Source: Bradyrhizobium sp.
Lineage (GTDB): Bacteria > Pseudomonadota > Alphaproteobacteria > Rhizobiales > Xanthobacteraceae
NCBI GenBank assembly: GCA_028290305.1
Contig: JAQGKC010000237.1
Span: 1-6,962 of the forward strand
Reading direction: 5' to 3'
Length of the DNA: 6,962 bases
Numbering within the stretch: the stretch's first letter is position 1; each line of letters starts with the position of its first letter. The position numbers and the translations under genes were made by a program. The notes under the pieces are model-generated. The model was given only the letters and a program-made list of their open reading frames with translations, did not search any database and was not told where the DNA came from. This document shows positions 1-6,331 of this stretch, piece after piece.

Positions 1-27
1 GTGCGAAGTGCCGGCTCGGTCGAACAA

Positions 28-57
28 TGTCCGAGTTTGAGCGCAAAGCGGAAGACA
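28..57. repeat. Imperfect hairpin, possible degenerate dispersed repeat
   Basis: The stretch begins TGTC and ends GACA. Inside are a CCG/CGG pair and TTTG-AGCG-CAAA, giving an interrupted stem of roughly 11-12 pairs around a 4-base loop. Short intergenic hairpins of this look (TGTCCGC...GCGGACA type) are scattered through many rhizobial genomes, and this could be a decayed copy. That family assignment is from memory. The rest of positions 1-207 shows no gene I recognise on either strand; all frames are broken by stops within about 30 codons. Confidence 0.3.
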
Positions 58-207
58 TATACTCGTACTGAGTTCTTCTCACTTTGACCCAAGGCGGACA
101 CCCTCGGCTCCATAGGCCCTCGCGTGAAACAACTCGATCTCCGGCTTCATCATGCTGGATGTAGTTCGGGCCGTGGCGGCGAATGGGTAATGAAGAAGAT
201 CACAGGC

Positions 208-576
208 TCACTTCATCCAAGGCGGTAGCGGTAGGTTTTTCTTGCGCAGGAAGTCCGGATTGAAGAGCTTGGACTGGTAGCGCTGGCCACCGTCCGCGAG
301 AATGGCGACGATGGTCATGCCCCCGGACCAAGGTCACGTGCAAGCCGCATGGCCCCTCACGATGTTGATCGCGCTTGAACCGCCCAGTACCAACCCCTGA
401 TGTTCGATCAGGTTGAACAAAACGGGTAGCGCCCTCTCATCAGTGATCTGGTCGGCCATGTCGATAAGCGTGCCTTCAAGGTTCCTAGTCAAACGTACTT
501 GACCGATACCATCTGCGATCGAGTCGCCTGGTTCGCGATCTATTGCGACCGGCAACTCGCGATGTTCATTAGGCAA
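208..576 (-). pseudogene. Cysteine synthase-like (PLP-dependent CysK/CysM family) C-terminal remnant, frameshifted
   Basis: Read on the minus strand, the translation contains the family's C-terminal signature in order: DGIGQVRLTRNLEG (about 520-475), ALPVLFNLIEHQGLVLGGSS (about 435-375), then MRLARDLGPG, then ADGGQRYQSKLFNPDFL, ending at a TGA at 208-210. These match the O-acetylserine sulfhydrylase/cysteine synthase family. The reading frame is damaged. About 2 bases are missing just before MRLARDLGPG and about 2 are extra just after it, so the frame is restored, but in the main frame a TGA occurs at 334-336. The N-terminal two thirds, including the PLP-binding lysine region, are absent: the similarity fades at about 525 and the histidine kinase stop codon lies at 569. 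The first 14 or so residues from the ATG at 576 do not resemble the family. The encoded piece cannot be a functional enzyme. I take it as a relic left by deletion or recombination. The exact family member (CysK, CysM or a specialised synthase) cannot be told. Confidence 0.8.
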
Positions 577-1819
577 AGCATGCTGGAAAAATTATTTTTT
601 GCCGAAGTCCTTTGGATGATCGGTTCTGTAGCGTTAGTTTTCCTCCGTGACGTTCAACAATCTCCTTCGCAATCGCCAGCCCGAGGCCTGCACCGGGTCC
701 GGACTTGCGCCGCGCCGGATCGACCCGGAAAAAGGGTTCGAATACGCGCGACATGCTTTGCTCCGGAATGCCCGGACCTTCATCATCGATTGTAATCACA
801 GCGGTACTGTTTTGCAGCCCGACAGTAACAAACGCACCGCCGCCATGAGTTGCCGCATTGATAACCAGATTTCTAACGGCCCGCGTCAGCGCCAGTGGTG
901 CCGATGAAATCGTCACCGCCTCCATTTTCAAGATTGTTACAGATGCCTTCATCGACGCGAGGTCTTGGCAGATCTCGCTGATGATTTCATCGACCCGGAG
1001 CAGCTGACTTCTTTCCCGCTCGGTCTCTTCACGCACAAGCTGGATCGCGCTATCCGCAATGTGGTCGAGTTCTTCCAAGTCGTTCAGCCACATTGCGCGA
1101 TCCTCCTCGTCGAGAAACTCCGCCCGAAGCCGCATCCGGGTCATGGGCGTACGCAGATCATGCCCCGCGGCTGCAACCAGTCGCATCCGGCTTTCGGCAG
1201 CCTTCTTCAGCCTGGCCGTCATGGTATTGATCGCACGGGCGGTCGCCTTCAGTTCGGCCGGTCCGCTCTCCGGCAATCGCGGTACGACGCCGTCCGCGTC
1301 GATGGTTGCCGCTACGCGCTCCAGCGCCGAAAGATGACGTGTGATGCGGTAGGCAAACCACAGCGCAACGCTGAACGTTCCGGCGGCGACAAGCAAAAAC
1401 CAGCCGGAGAGGGCCAGTAGGAATCCGCCGGTAGGACGACGATCCCTTATCGGAATAGCAAGCCAGCCCGATTTGAATTTGATCGACGCGACGGGATGCA
1501 TAATCTCTGCCGGCTGCGTTACAACGATATCGAGATCAGATCCCTCATCGCGCAATTCAGATCGCAGGATGTTCGTCAGTTCCGGACGAGGAGCCCCAGG
1601 GACGGCGCTTGATCGCAAATGAGCACCGTTCTCGTTCCCGTTGTCACCGAAGAATGGTGCGATCAGCAAAATGCCCTCAGACACCAGCTTGGCATATTCA
1701 TGCTGTTCCTTTTGTTCGTGCCCTTCTCGTGCCCAAAACAAGGTTGCGGTCGATACTACGACCACGCAGATCATCGACAAAACCAGCGTCGCTACGATGC
1801 GAGCTCTCAAGGATGTCAT
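569..1819 (-). CDS. EnvZ-like sensor histidine kinase
   Basis: This 416-residue inner-membrane kinase should autophosphorylate and pass the phosphate to the response regulator encoded immediately upstream. It has a first membrane helix at about residues 8-29 and a periplasmic sensor segment of about 100 residues (30-131) that I do not recognise. A second membrane helix (about 132-157) is followed by a HAMP-type linker (about 158-210). The HisKA H-box is AAAGHDLRTPMTR, with phospho-acceptor His220. The ATPase domain has an N-box (NLVINAATHG, Asn321), a G1 box (DDEGPGIP, 345-352), an F-box (FEPFFRVD, 360-367) and a G2 box (GAGLGLAIAKEI, 376-387). All catalytic motifs are intact and the length is typical of the family. 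The ATG overlaps the regulator's stop codon in an ATGA (1816-1819), so the two are translationally coupled. The stimulus is unknown; the adjacent pathway suggests a lipid or envelope signal, which is inference. The 3' end runs into the cysteine synthase relic, and I see no clear terminator. Confidence 0.93.
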   Translation of the reverse strand: MTSLRARIVATLVLSMICVVVVSTATLFWAREGHEQKEQHEYAKLVSEGILLIAPFFGDNGNENGAHLRSSAVPGAPRPELTNILRSELRDEGSDLDIVVTQPAEIMHPVASIKFKSGWLAIPIRDRRPTGGFLLALSGWFLLVAAGTFSVALWFAYRITRHLSALERVAATIDADGVVPRLPESGPAELKATARAINTMTARLKKAAESRMRLVAAAGHDLRTPMTRMRLRAEFLDEEDRAMWLNDLEELDHIADSAIQLVREETERERSQLLRVDEIISEICQDLASMKASVTILKMEAVTISSAPLALTRAVRNLVINAATHGGGAFVTVGLQNSTAVITIDDEGPGIPEQSMSRVFEPFFRVDPARRKSGPGAGLGLAIAKEIVERHGGKLTLQNRSSKGLRQKIIFPACFA

Positions 1820-2529
1820 TTGCCCGCTTCAACCTTCTCGACACGAGCGGTAAATGCGTAGCCTCCGTTCCGAACCGTCTTGATCAACTGGAATTCGATG
1901 TCGCCGAGCTTTCGGCGTATCCGGCTGAGCAGGACATCGACGGAGCGGTCGCCATCACCGTGGCTGGTCGCGTCAAGCAAATATTCTCGCGAGAGCATTC
2001 GTCCGGACCTTGCGACCAGTGTATGCAGGAGGTCGAATTCGGCCGAGGTCAGATCCAACAACTCGCCGCTCGAGTTAAGAACTCGCCGCAATTGCGGCTG
2101 TAACGTAAAGCCCTCGAAACGATACTCCTGCGGGGAACGTACAACCTGGCCACCGTCATTTTGGCGACGAAGCACCGCGCGAATGCGTGCCGCGAGTTCT
2201 CGCGGATTGAATGGTTTACCCAAGTAATCATCGGCGCCAATCTCCAGGCCGATGATTCGGTCGACGTCCTCCTTTAATGCGGTGAGAAGAATAATCGGTA
2301 TTCGCGAGTTTTCGGCTCGCATGTCCCGGCAGATTTCCAGGCCCGATCCATCCGGCAACATGACATCGAGCACGATCAGTTTGATATCGTTGGACTCGAT
2401 GGCGGCCTCAAGGGTGCGCTTGTCAGAGGCCAGCGTTATTCGAAATCCCTGCTCGGCCAGATACCGGCCGAGCAGCTTTCGAATCTGAAGGTCATCATCG
2501 ACTATCAGAATGTGCGGTTCGATGTGCAC
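1816..2529 (-). CDS. OmpR-family two-component response regulator
   Basis: This is a 237-residue cytoplasmic DNA-binding regulator. The receiver domain (about 5-120) shows the acidic pocket Asp11/Asp12, phospho-acceptor Asp55 (LIVLDVMLPDGSG), Thr83 (LLTA) and Lys105 (GKPFNPRELAARI). The C-terminal winged-helix domain (about 135-230) has LTSAEFDLLHTL, the recognition-helix region DRSVDVLLSRIRRKL and the wing IKTVRNGGYAF, all typical of OmpR/PhoB proteins. The start is GTG at 2527-2529, supported by an AGGA ribosome-binding site about nine bases upstream (GATGAGGACCTGAACGA). It is the first gene of a two-gene operon with the histidine kinase. It is transcribed divergently from the plus-strand lipid/biosynthetic genes, an arrangement that often means local control. 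No target site has been demonstrated; the palindrome at 3495-3510 is one candidate. Confidence 0.94.
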   Translation of the reverse strand: MHIEPHILIVDDDLQIRKLLGRYLAEQGFRITLASDKRTLEAAIESNDIKLIVLDVMLPDGSGLEICRDMRAENSRIPIILLTALKEDVDRIIGLEIGADDYLGKPFNPRELAARIRAVLRRQNDGGQVVRSPQEYRFEGFTLQPQLRRVLNSSGELLDLTSAEFDLLHTLVARSGRMLSREYLLDATSHGDGDRSVDVLLSRIRRKLGDIEFQLIKTVRNGGYAFTARVEKVEAGK

Positions 2530-2865
2530 TCGTTCAGGTCCTCATCGAAATTTGTTTTAGGCCAATAAAGAAGTTGCTCACGACTTTCAACGAGGGGCGC
2601 CGTTAGATCAGGCTTTTCAGCAACACTGAGAAACATTTCAATGGTGCGGAGCAATGTTCGGAAGCCGATGGCCCCAATTTGGAGATTGGCATGCGTCAAA
2701 GCTACCGTCATCGCCTCGGATGATCCGTTGGTGCGCGAAGGTGAGATCATCATGTGTCTGACAACCTGTGGCCGAAAAAAGACGCGTCTGCGCGATTTTC
2801 TTGAGTTAGCCGCTCACCACAGCGTGGATTTTTGCCAACTGCTCTGAGCTACGATTTGGGCAGCA
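2530..2865. promoter_or_regulatory. Divergent intergenic region between the regulator operon and the hydroxylase gene
   Basis: This 336-base stretch separates the divergent regulator operon from the hydroxylase gene and must contain both promoters unless the start of either gene is wrong. I cannot fix -35/-10 boxes with confidence. Two short open frames cross it. One is on the plus strand (2641-2847, 68 codons). The other is on the minus strand (2753-2505, 82 codons) and overlaps the start of the regulator gene by 25 bases. Neither resembles a family I know, neither has a good ribosome-binding site, and they lie antisense to each other. I do not annotate either as a gene. Confidence 0.4.
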
Positions 2866-3417
2866 ATGCCAATCCCGCGGTCGGGTGAAATGTGCGCTGT
2901 GCTACATGGAAAGAGGCTCTGGAACCAGACAGCTCGTTTGGTGCCTAGCATCACTGTCGCCATTTACTTCGGCGAACTCAGTTTCGCGCTTGCTCTTGCA
3001 ATCGCGTTGCTGGCCGCCTCAACCTTTAAGGCTTCCATCGCTGTTCTCCTCTTTTGTTGCGGCCTCGTGGTATGGACGTTGGCCGAGTACGTCACGCATC
3101 GCTTTGTGTTACATGCTATCGCTCCAGTCCAGCACGGGATTCATCACGCCCGCCCGCAAGACCCTATCGACAGGATCTTCTGGCAAATATGGCTCGCCTT
3201 CGGCGTTGTCTACCTGACCACGGGAGGCACTGTTCTGGCCGGCGCTCTCGTTGCTTACGCCTGGTATTTGTCTGTCCACTATTGCGCCCATCATAATCCG
3301 GCAGTCCTCCCGGCTTCCTTGCTGAAACATCACCTCGACCATCACAAGTTTGCGAGGCGAAACTACGGTGTCACCACAAGGGTTTGGGATCGTGTTTTCG
3401 GAACGATGCTTCGATGA
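2866..3417 (+). CDS. Fatty acid hydroxylase / sterol desaturase superfamily membrane protein
   Basis: This 183-residue integral membrane protein belongs to the family of non-heme di-iron enzymes that hydroxylate or desaturate lipid chains. The diagnostic histidine clusters are present in order: EYVTHRFVLH (His78, His83), HGIHH (His90, His93, His94), HYCAHH (His138, His142, His143) and HHLDHH (His155-His160). They are followed by the conserved tail NYGVTTRVWDRVFGTML. Hydrophobic segments lie at about residues 26-50, 57-72 and 106-136, which would place the histidines on the cytoplasmic face. At 183 residues it is a short family member; substrates in this size class include fatty acyl chains, ceramides and carotenoids, so the substrate cannot be named. 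The start ATG at 2866 has a weak ribosome-binding site. An in-frame ATG at 2890, preceded by GGGTGA, is an alternative. It stands 181 bases upstream of the hemolysin/ligase/oxidase run on the same strand. It may supply or modify that pathway's lipid, but the gap allows an independent unit. Confidence 0.85.
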   Translation: MPIPRSGEMCAVLHGKRLWNQTARLVPSITVAIYFGELSFALALAIALLAASTFKASIAVLLFCCGLVVWTLAEYVTHRFVLHAIAPVQHGIHHARPQDPIDRIFWQIWLAFGVVYLTTGGTVLAGALVAYAWYLSVHYCAHHNPAVLPASLLKHHLDHHKFARRNYGVTTRVWDRVFGTMLR

Positions 3418-3494
3418 AGCCAAGCGAATGCCCGTGGAATAGTGAACGGGTAAAAACCGAGCGCGCAGAACTCAAGCCTTAAAATGCAACTAGA

Positions 3495-3510
3495 AACGTT
3501 GCGCAACATT
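3495..3510. promoter_or_regulatory. Palindrome GTTGCGCAAC, candidate operator upstream of the biosynthetic run
   Basis: GTTGCGCAAC (3498-3507) is a perfect 10-base palindrome. It extends to 16 bases (AACGTTGCGCAACATT) with one mismatched pair. A further GCAAC half-site lies at 3486-3490, 17 bases before the GCAAC at 3503-3507, so the region also has direct-repeat character of the kind OmpR-type regulators can use. It lies about 90 bases upstream of the first gene of the four-gene run, in a non-coding gap (3418-3598) that is A+T-richer than its surroundings. The sequence is directly visible. The role as a binding site is inference, and I could not define a -35/-10 pair. Confidence 0.35.
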
Positions 3511-3598
3511 CGGAAATAAGCGCCAAAATTTAGAACAAGCTTCGGTCGCAAATCACCAGCAAACACGGAATCAAGCCAGTCCCTTGCGGGTAAGCGAG

Positions 3599-4183
3599 AT
3601 GCGCAAGACAGTCCTTCTAACAAATGATGATGCTCGCAGGCGTTCGGCCGAGCAGTTTATCAAGGAAACATACGCTGCTCGATACGGCGCTCGGCTGGAG
3701 ACCTTGCCCTTTCGGATTATCGCGCTCTTGGACGATCGCGGCGAGCAACTATGCGCAGCTGGTCTTCGCTTCCTCGACGACGGATTTTTCTCCGAACGCT
3801 ATCTCGATGCGCCAATCGAGGAGGTCCTGAGCAGCATATCGACGAGGGCGGTGAATCGGAGCGCAATCTTTGAAGTGACGACACTTGCGAGCCGGGCGCC
3901 GTTGGCAACGGCGGAATTTATCGCACAAATCGGGGCGTTTGGCGAGGAGGCCGGACTAGAGTGGTCCTTCTTTACCCTCACGCGCCGGCTTCATCTCATG
4001 ATCAGCCGGCTCGGCATCGCACTGACTTTTCTGGGGGAAGCCGATCGCCGACGCATCGCGGATTCAGAGCGATGGGGGACCTACTACGCTTGTGAGCCGA
4101 AAGTATATGCCGTTGCCAGCCGACGCCTGAAGCTGAGCTGGGATGGCTTTCAAGGTGAGGAGCGACATGCGGAAGCTATTTGA
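3599..4183 (+). CDS. Thermostable hemolysin family protein (GNAT / autoinducer-synthase-like fold)
   Basis: This 194-residue cytoplasmic protein resembles the 'thermostable hemolysin' (T_hemolysin, delta-VPH) family. Recognisable features are YAARYGARLETLPFRIIAL (about 25-43), the AAGLR strand (53-57), FFSERYLDAPIEE (63-75), FEVTTLASR (91-99, usually closer to VE-GNLAS), GLEWSFFTLTRRL (119-131) and WGTYYACEPKVYA (159-171). The family name comes from a Vibrio protein. The family is, as I recall, related to GNAT acyltransferases and the LuxI-type fold, and nothing here looks like a secreted toxin: there is no signal peptide and no membrane segment. I start it at ATG 3599; an in-frame TTG at 3584 would add five residues, and neither has a strong ribosome-binding site. 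The stop overlaps the start of the ligase gene by 17 bases. With a ligase beside it, an acyltransfer role using an acyl-AMP- or acyl-thioester-activated donor is my inference. Confidence 0.82.
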   Translation: MRKTVLLTNDDARRRSAEQFIKETYAARYGARLETLPFRIIALLDDRGEQLCAAGLRFLDDGFFSERYLDAPIEEVLSSISTRAVNRSAIFEVTTLASRAPLATAEFIAQIGAFGEEAGLEWSFFTLTRRLHLMISRLGIALTFLGEADRRRIADSERWGTYYACEPKVYAVASRRLKLSWDGFQGEERHAEAI

Positions 4184-5666
4184 ATCCATGAAGCGACATG
4201 CGTTGGAGGCGGGCGAGTTGCTCGCGGTAAGCGACGCGCAAGGTCAGTTGTCACGCTGCGAACTCTTTGACAGCGTGACGGCCTTTGCAGCTGATCTTAA
4301 GGGGCAACCTCAAACGATCGGTATCTACGCGCCTAACGGAGTCGGATGGGTTATTGCTCAGCTTGCCTGCGCGCTCGCCGGTAAAATCGTGGTGCCGTTG
4401 CCAACATTCTTCAGTCCGGCGCAACTGGGCCATGTCGTGCGTGATGCATCGATTGAACTTATTCTCGCTTCCGAGCAAACCGCAGCGCTAGCCGCTCAAT
4501 CGGGCGTGCCGATCAATGTGATTGACATTCATCGGACGGGAGATGGCCTGCGAGATGTGATCGATGGCTTCGGCCAGATTGTCTATACGTCGGGAAGCAC
4601 GGGTAAGCCCAAAGGCGTACGCCATCAAAGTGGGCAGATCGCATGGTCGGCAGCCGCATTGGCAGCAGCGACCGGAGCAAGCGCGAGCGACTCATATCTC
4701 TCCGTGCTTCCGTTGCCGCTGTTGTTGGAAACGATCTGCTCGATTTTTATTCCAACATCGCTCGGCGCCCATGTGCATTTTGACAGCGACCTCGCAGAGC
4801 GAGCCGGCCGAGGCGATGCGAGCGGCATTGCGCAGGCGTTCGGAGCTCATCCTCCTACGACGAGTGTTCTGGTTCCACAGTTGCTGAAGTGTTGGGTCGC
4901 TGAACTCCAGGCGGTCGGTCAAACAGCACCGTCTTCGCTGCGATTCGTCGCGGTGGGAGGCGCGCCTGTCCCGAAGCAGGTTGCGAATGCCGCCTGGAGG
5001 TTGGGAATTCCCATCCACGAAGGCTACGGCCTTTCGGAATGTTGCTCAGTCGTGGCAGTCAACCGTCCAAAAGAACGTCGCCCCGGCACGGTCGGTCAAC
5101 CGCTGGGCGGGCTCTCGGTGTCGATCGACAACGGGGAAATCGTCGTTGACGGACCTTCGATAACGGACGGTTACGTGGGGCGAGGGGCGGCCAATAAGCC
5201 ATGGCGGACCGGCGACCTCGGAGAGATAGACCGAGATGGCTTTCTTACTGTGCACGGGCGCAAGGACAGCCTTCTTGTCACGGCCTTCGGCAGAAATGTC
5301 AGCCCCGAATGGATCGAGACAATGCTGCTTGCCGATCCGCGGATTGCGCTGTGCGTCGTGATGGGTCACGGCGAAGCGATTTTGACGAGCCTATTGATCC
5401 CATCTCGTGCAGGAGCGGCGTGGTTCGCGACGGCAACCCGAGCGGAGATCATTGAGCTCGTATCCGATCGCTGTTCTGAAGCCCCGGAATATGCCGTACC
5501 GCGCGACTATATAGTCATCTCGTTCGAGGAGGCTCTGAACAATCAATTGATTAGCAATGGGCGCCCGATCCGCAACAACGTTGCAAAGTTTTCCCAGGAG
5601 AGAGCGGCCGCATCCGCTGTGCTGTTCGACAGATCTTCGCTTCCAACCACAAAGGCACGAGCATGA
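4167..5666 (+). CDS. AMP-dependent acyl-adenylate synthetase/ligase (ANL superfamily)
   Basis: This 499-residue cytoplasmic enzyme should convert a carboxylic acid and ATP to an acyl-adenylate and pass the acyl group to a thiol or amine. Motifs in order (numbered from ATG 4167) are the P-loop YTSGSTGKPKG (140-150), the A5 motif EGYGLSE (285-291), the A7 motif WRTGDLG (346-352) and the A8 hinge GRKDSLLVTAFGRNVSP (364-380). The C-terminal A10 motif reads NGRPIR (464-469). Arg466 stands where the catalytic lysine of GK-x-x-R normally sits. ATG 4167 is chosen because GAGGAG (4157-4162) lies four bases before it; an upstream in-frame ATG at 4143 would add eight residues and lacks such a site. The gene overlaps its upstream neighbour by 17 bases and the oxidase gene by ATGA. 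There is no fused carrier or transferase domain, so the acyl acceptor must be separate. Substrate is unknown; a fatty acid is the simplest guess from the neighbours. Confidence 0.9.
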   Translation: MRKLFESMKRHALEAGELLAVSDAQGQLSRCELFDSVTAFAADLKGQPQTIGIYAPNGVGWVIAQLACALAGKIVVPLPTFFSPAQLGHVVRDASIELILASEQTAALAAQSGVPINVIDIHRTGDGLRDVIDGFGQIVYTSGSTGKPKGVRHQSGQIAWSAAALAAATGASASDSYLSVLPLPLLLETICSIFIPTSLGAHVHFDSDLAERAGRGDASGIAQAFGAHPPTTSVLVPQLLKCWVAELQAVGQTAPSSLRFVAVGGAPVPKQVANAAWRLGIPIHEGYGLSECCSVVAVNRPKERRPGTVGQPLGGLSVSIDNGEIVVDGPSITDGYVGRGAANKPWRTGDLGEIDRDGFLTVHGRKDSLLVTAFGRNVSPEWIETMLLADPRIALCVVMGHGEAILTSLLIPSRAGAAWFATATRAEIIELVSDRCSEAPEYAVPRDYIVISFEEALNNQLISNGRPIRNNVAKFSQERAAASAVLFDRSSLPTTKARA

Positions 5667-6331
5667 GCTTTTATGAGCAACTGGCCGCCGAGACCGCCGA
5701 AAGCCGTGACGCCTTTCTCTCAATTCCACTGGTGCTGAACGCCCTTCGGAACGGAGCGTCCCGCAGTCTCTACCTCGACTTCCTCGGGGAGGCGTATCAC
5801 CACGTCAAGCATACGTTTCCCTTGCTGGCTTTGGCTTCATCGCGCACTTCGGACGAGCGCTATCAAGACGCCTTGGTTGAATACATGGAGGAAGAGCGCG
5901 GTCATGAGAAATGGATTCTCAACGACATCCGCGCGCTTGGCGGCGATGCGGATGCAGTACGCGACGGGCAGGGTGGATCGGCCTGCCGGATCATGGTCGG
6001 TTACGCATATTACGCCATCGAGCACGTCAGCGCTTACGCATTGCTCGGCAGCATCCATGTTCTGGAAGGGATGTCTGTGCTGCTTGCCGATCAGCTCGCC
6101 GACGTCATGAAGGCGTCTCTGGGTTTGGAGACCGATAGCGGATTTAGCTATCTTCGAACCCACGGGTCGTTGGACACCGAACACGTCGCCTTCTTCCGAA
6201 AGCTCGTCGATGGCATTGAGGACCGGAAGACCCAGCGCGTCATCGTCGACAACGCGATCATCTTCTACCGCTTGTACGGCGCAATCTTTCACGACCTCGG
6301 CGACCGTGCGGAGTTAAGCCATGCCGCGTGA
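5663..6331 (+). CDS. Heme-oxygenase-like di-iron oxidase (HDO; TenA/PqqC-like fold)
   Basis: This 222-residue, all-helical cytoplasmic protein is of the type often auto-named 'TenA family' or 'iron-containing redox enzyme'. Potential metal ligands occur in the order and spacing of HDOs such as UndA, BesC and SznF: Glu43 (GEAYHHVKHT), Glu78 and His81 (EEERGHEKW, an E-x-x-H pair), Glu135 (SIHVLEGMS), and Asp171 and His174 (LDTEHVAFF). The gaps 43-78-81-135 (35, 3 and 54) closely match UndA as I remember it (67-101-104-159); the last ligand pair sits a few residues later here. HDOs use O2 for fatty acid decarboxylation to alkenes, C-C cleavage or N-oxygenation. The ligand set argues against a TenA thiaminase, which lacks it. 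Its start overlaps the ligase stop in ATGA and its end overlaps the SDR start by 11 bases. It is probably the step that sets the chemistry of the pathway. The specific reaction cannot be told. Confidence 0.85.
   Translation: MSFYEQLAAETAESRDAFLSIPLVLNALRNGASRSLYLDFLGEAYHHVKHTFPLLALASSRTSDERYQDALVEYMEEERGHEKWILNDIRALGGDADAVRDGQGGSACRIMVGYAYYAIEHVSAYALLGSIHVLEGMSVLLADQLADVMKASLGLETDSGFSYLRTHGSLDTEHVAFFRKLVDGIEDRKTQRVIVDNAIIFYRLYGAIFHDLGDRAELSHAA

Noticed and set aside
568..605. A/T-rich stretch with AGCATGCT near the kinase stop as a terminator
   Set aside because: Most of it is the kinase's own last codons, and no GC-rich stem followed by T residues is present.
965..1420. 151-codon plus-strand open frame
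   Set aside because: It lies wholly antisense to the histidine kinase gene, whose motifs are all intact; the translation is low-complexity Arg/Pro-rich and matches no family.
1609..2103. 164-codon plus-strand open frame
   Set aside because: It is antisense across the kinase/regulator junction and its translation has no recognisable domain; a shadow of GC-rich coding sequence.
3431..3450. CCCGT...ACGGG inverted repeat after the hydroxylase gene as a terminator
   Set aside because: The stem is only 5 pairs with a 10-base loop and is followed by A residues, not a T tract, on the plus strand.
5837..6292. 151-codon minus-strand open frame
   Set aside because: It is antisense to the HDO gene, which carries the full ligand set and matching overlaps with its neighbours.
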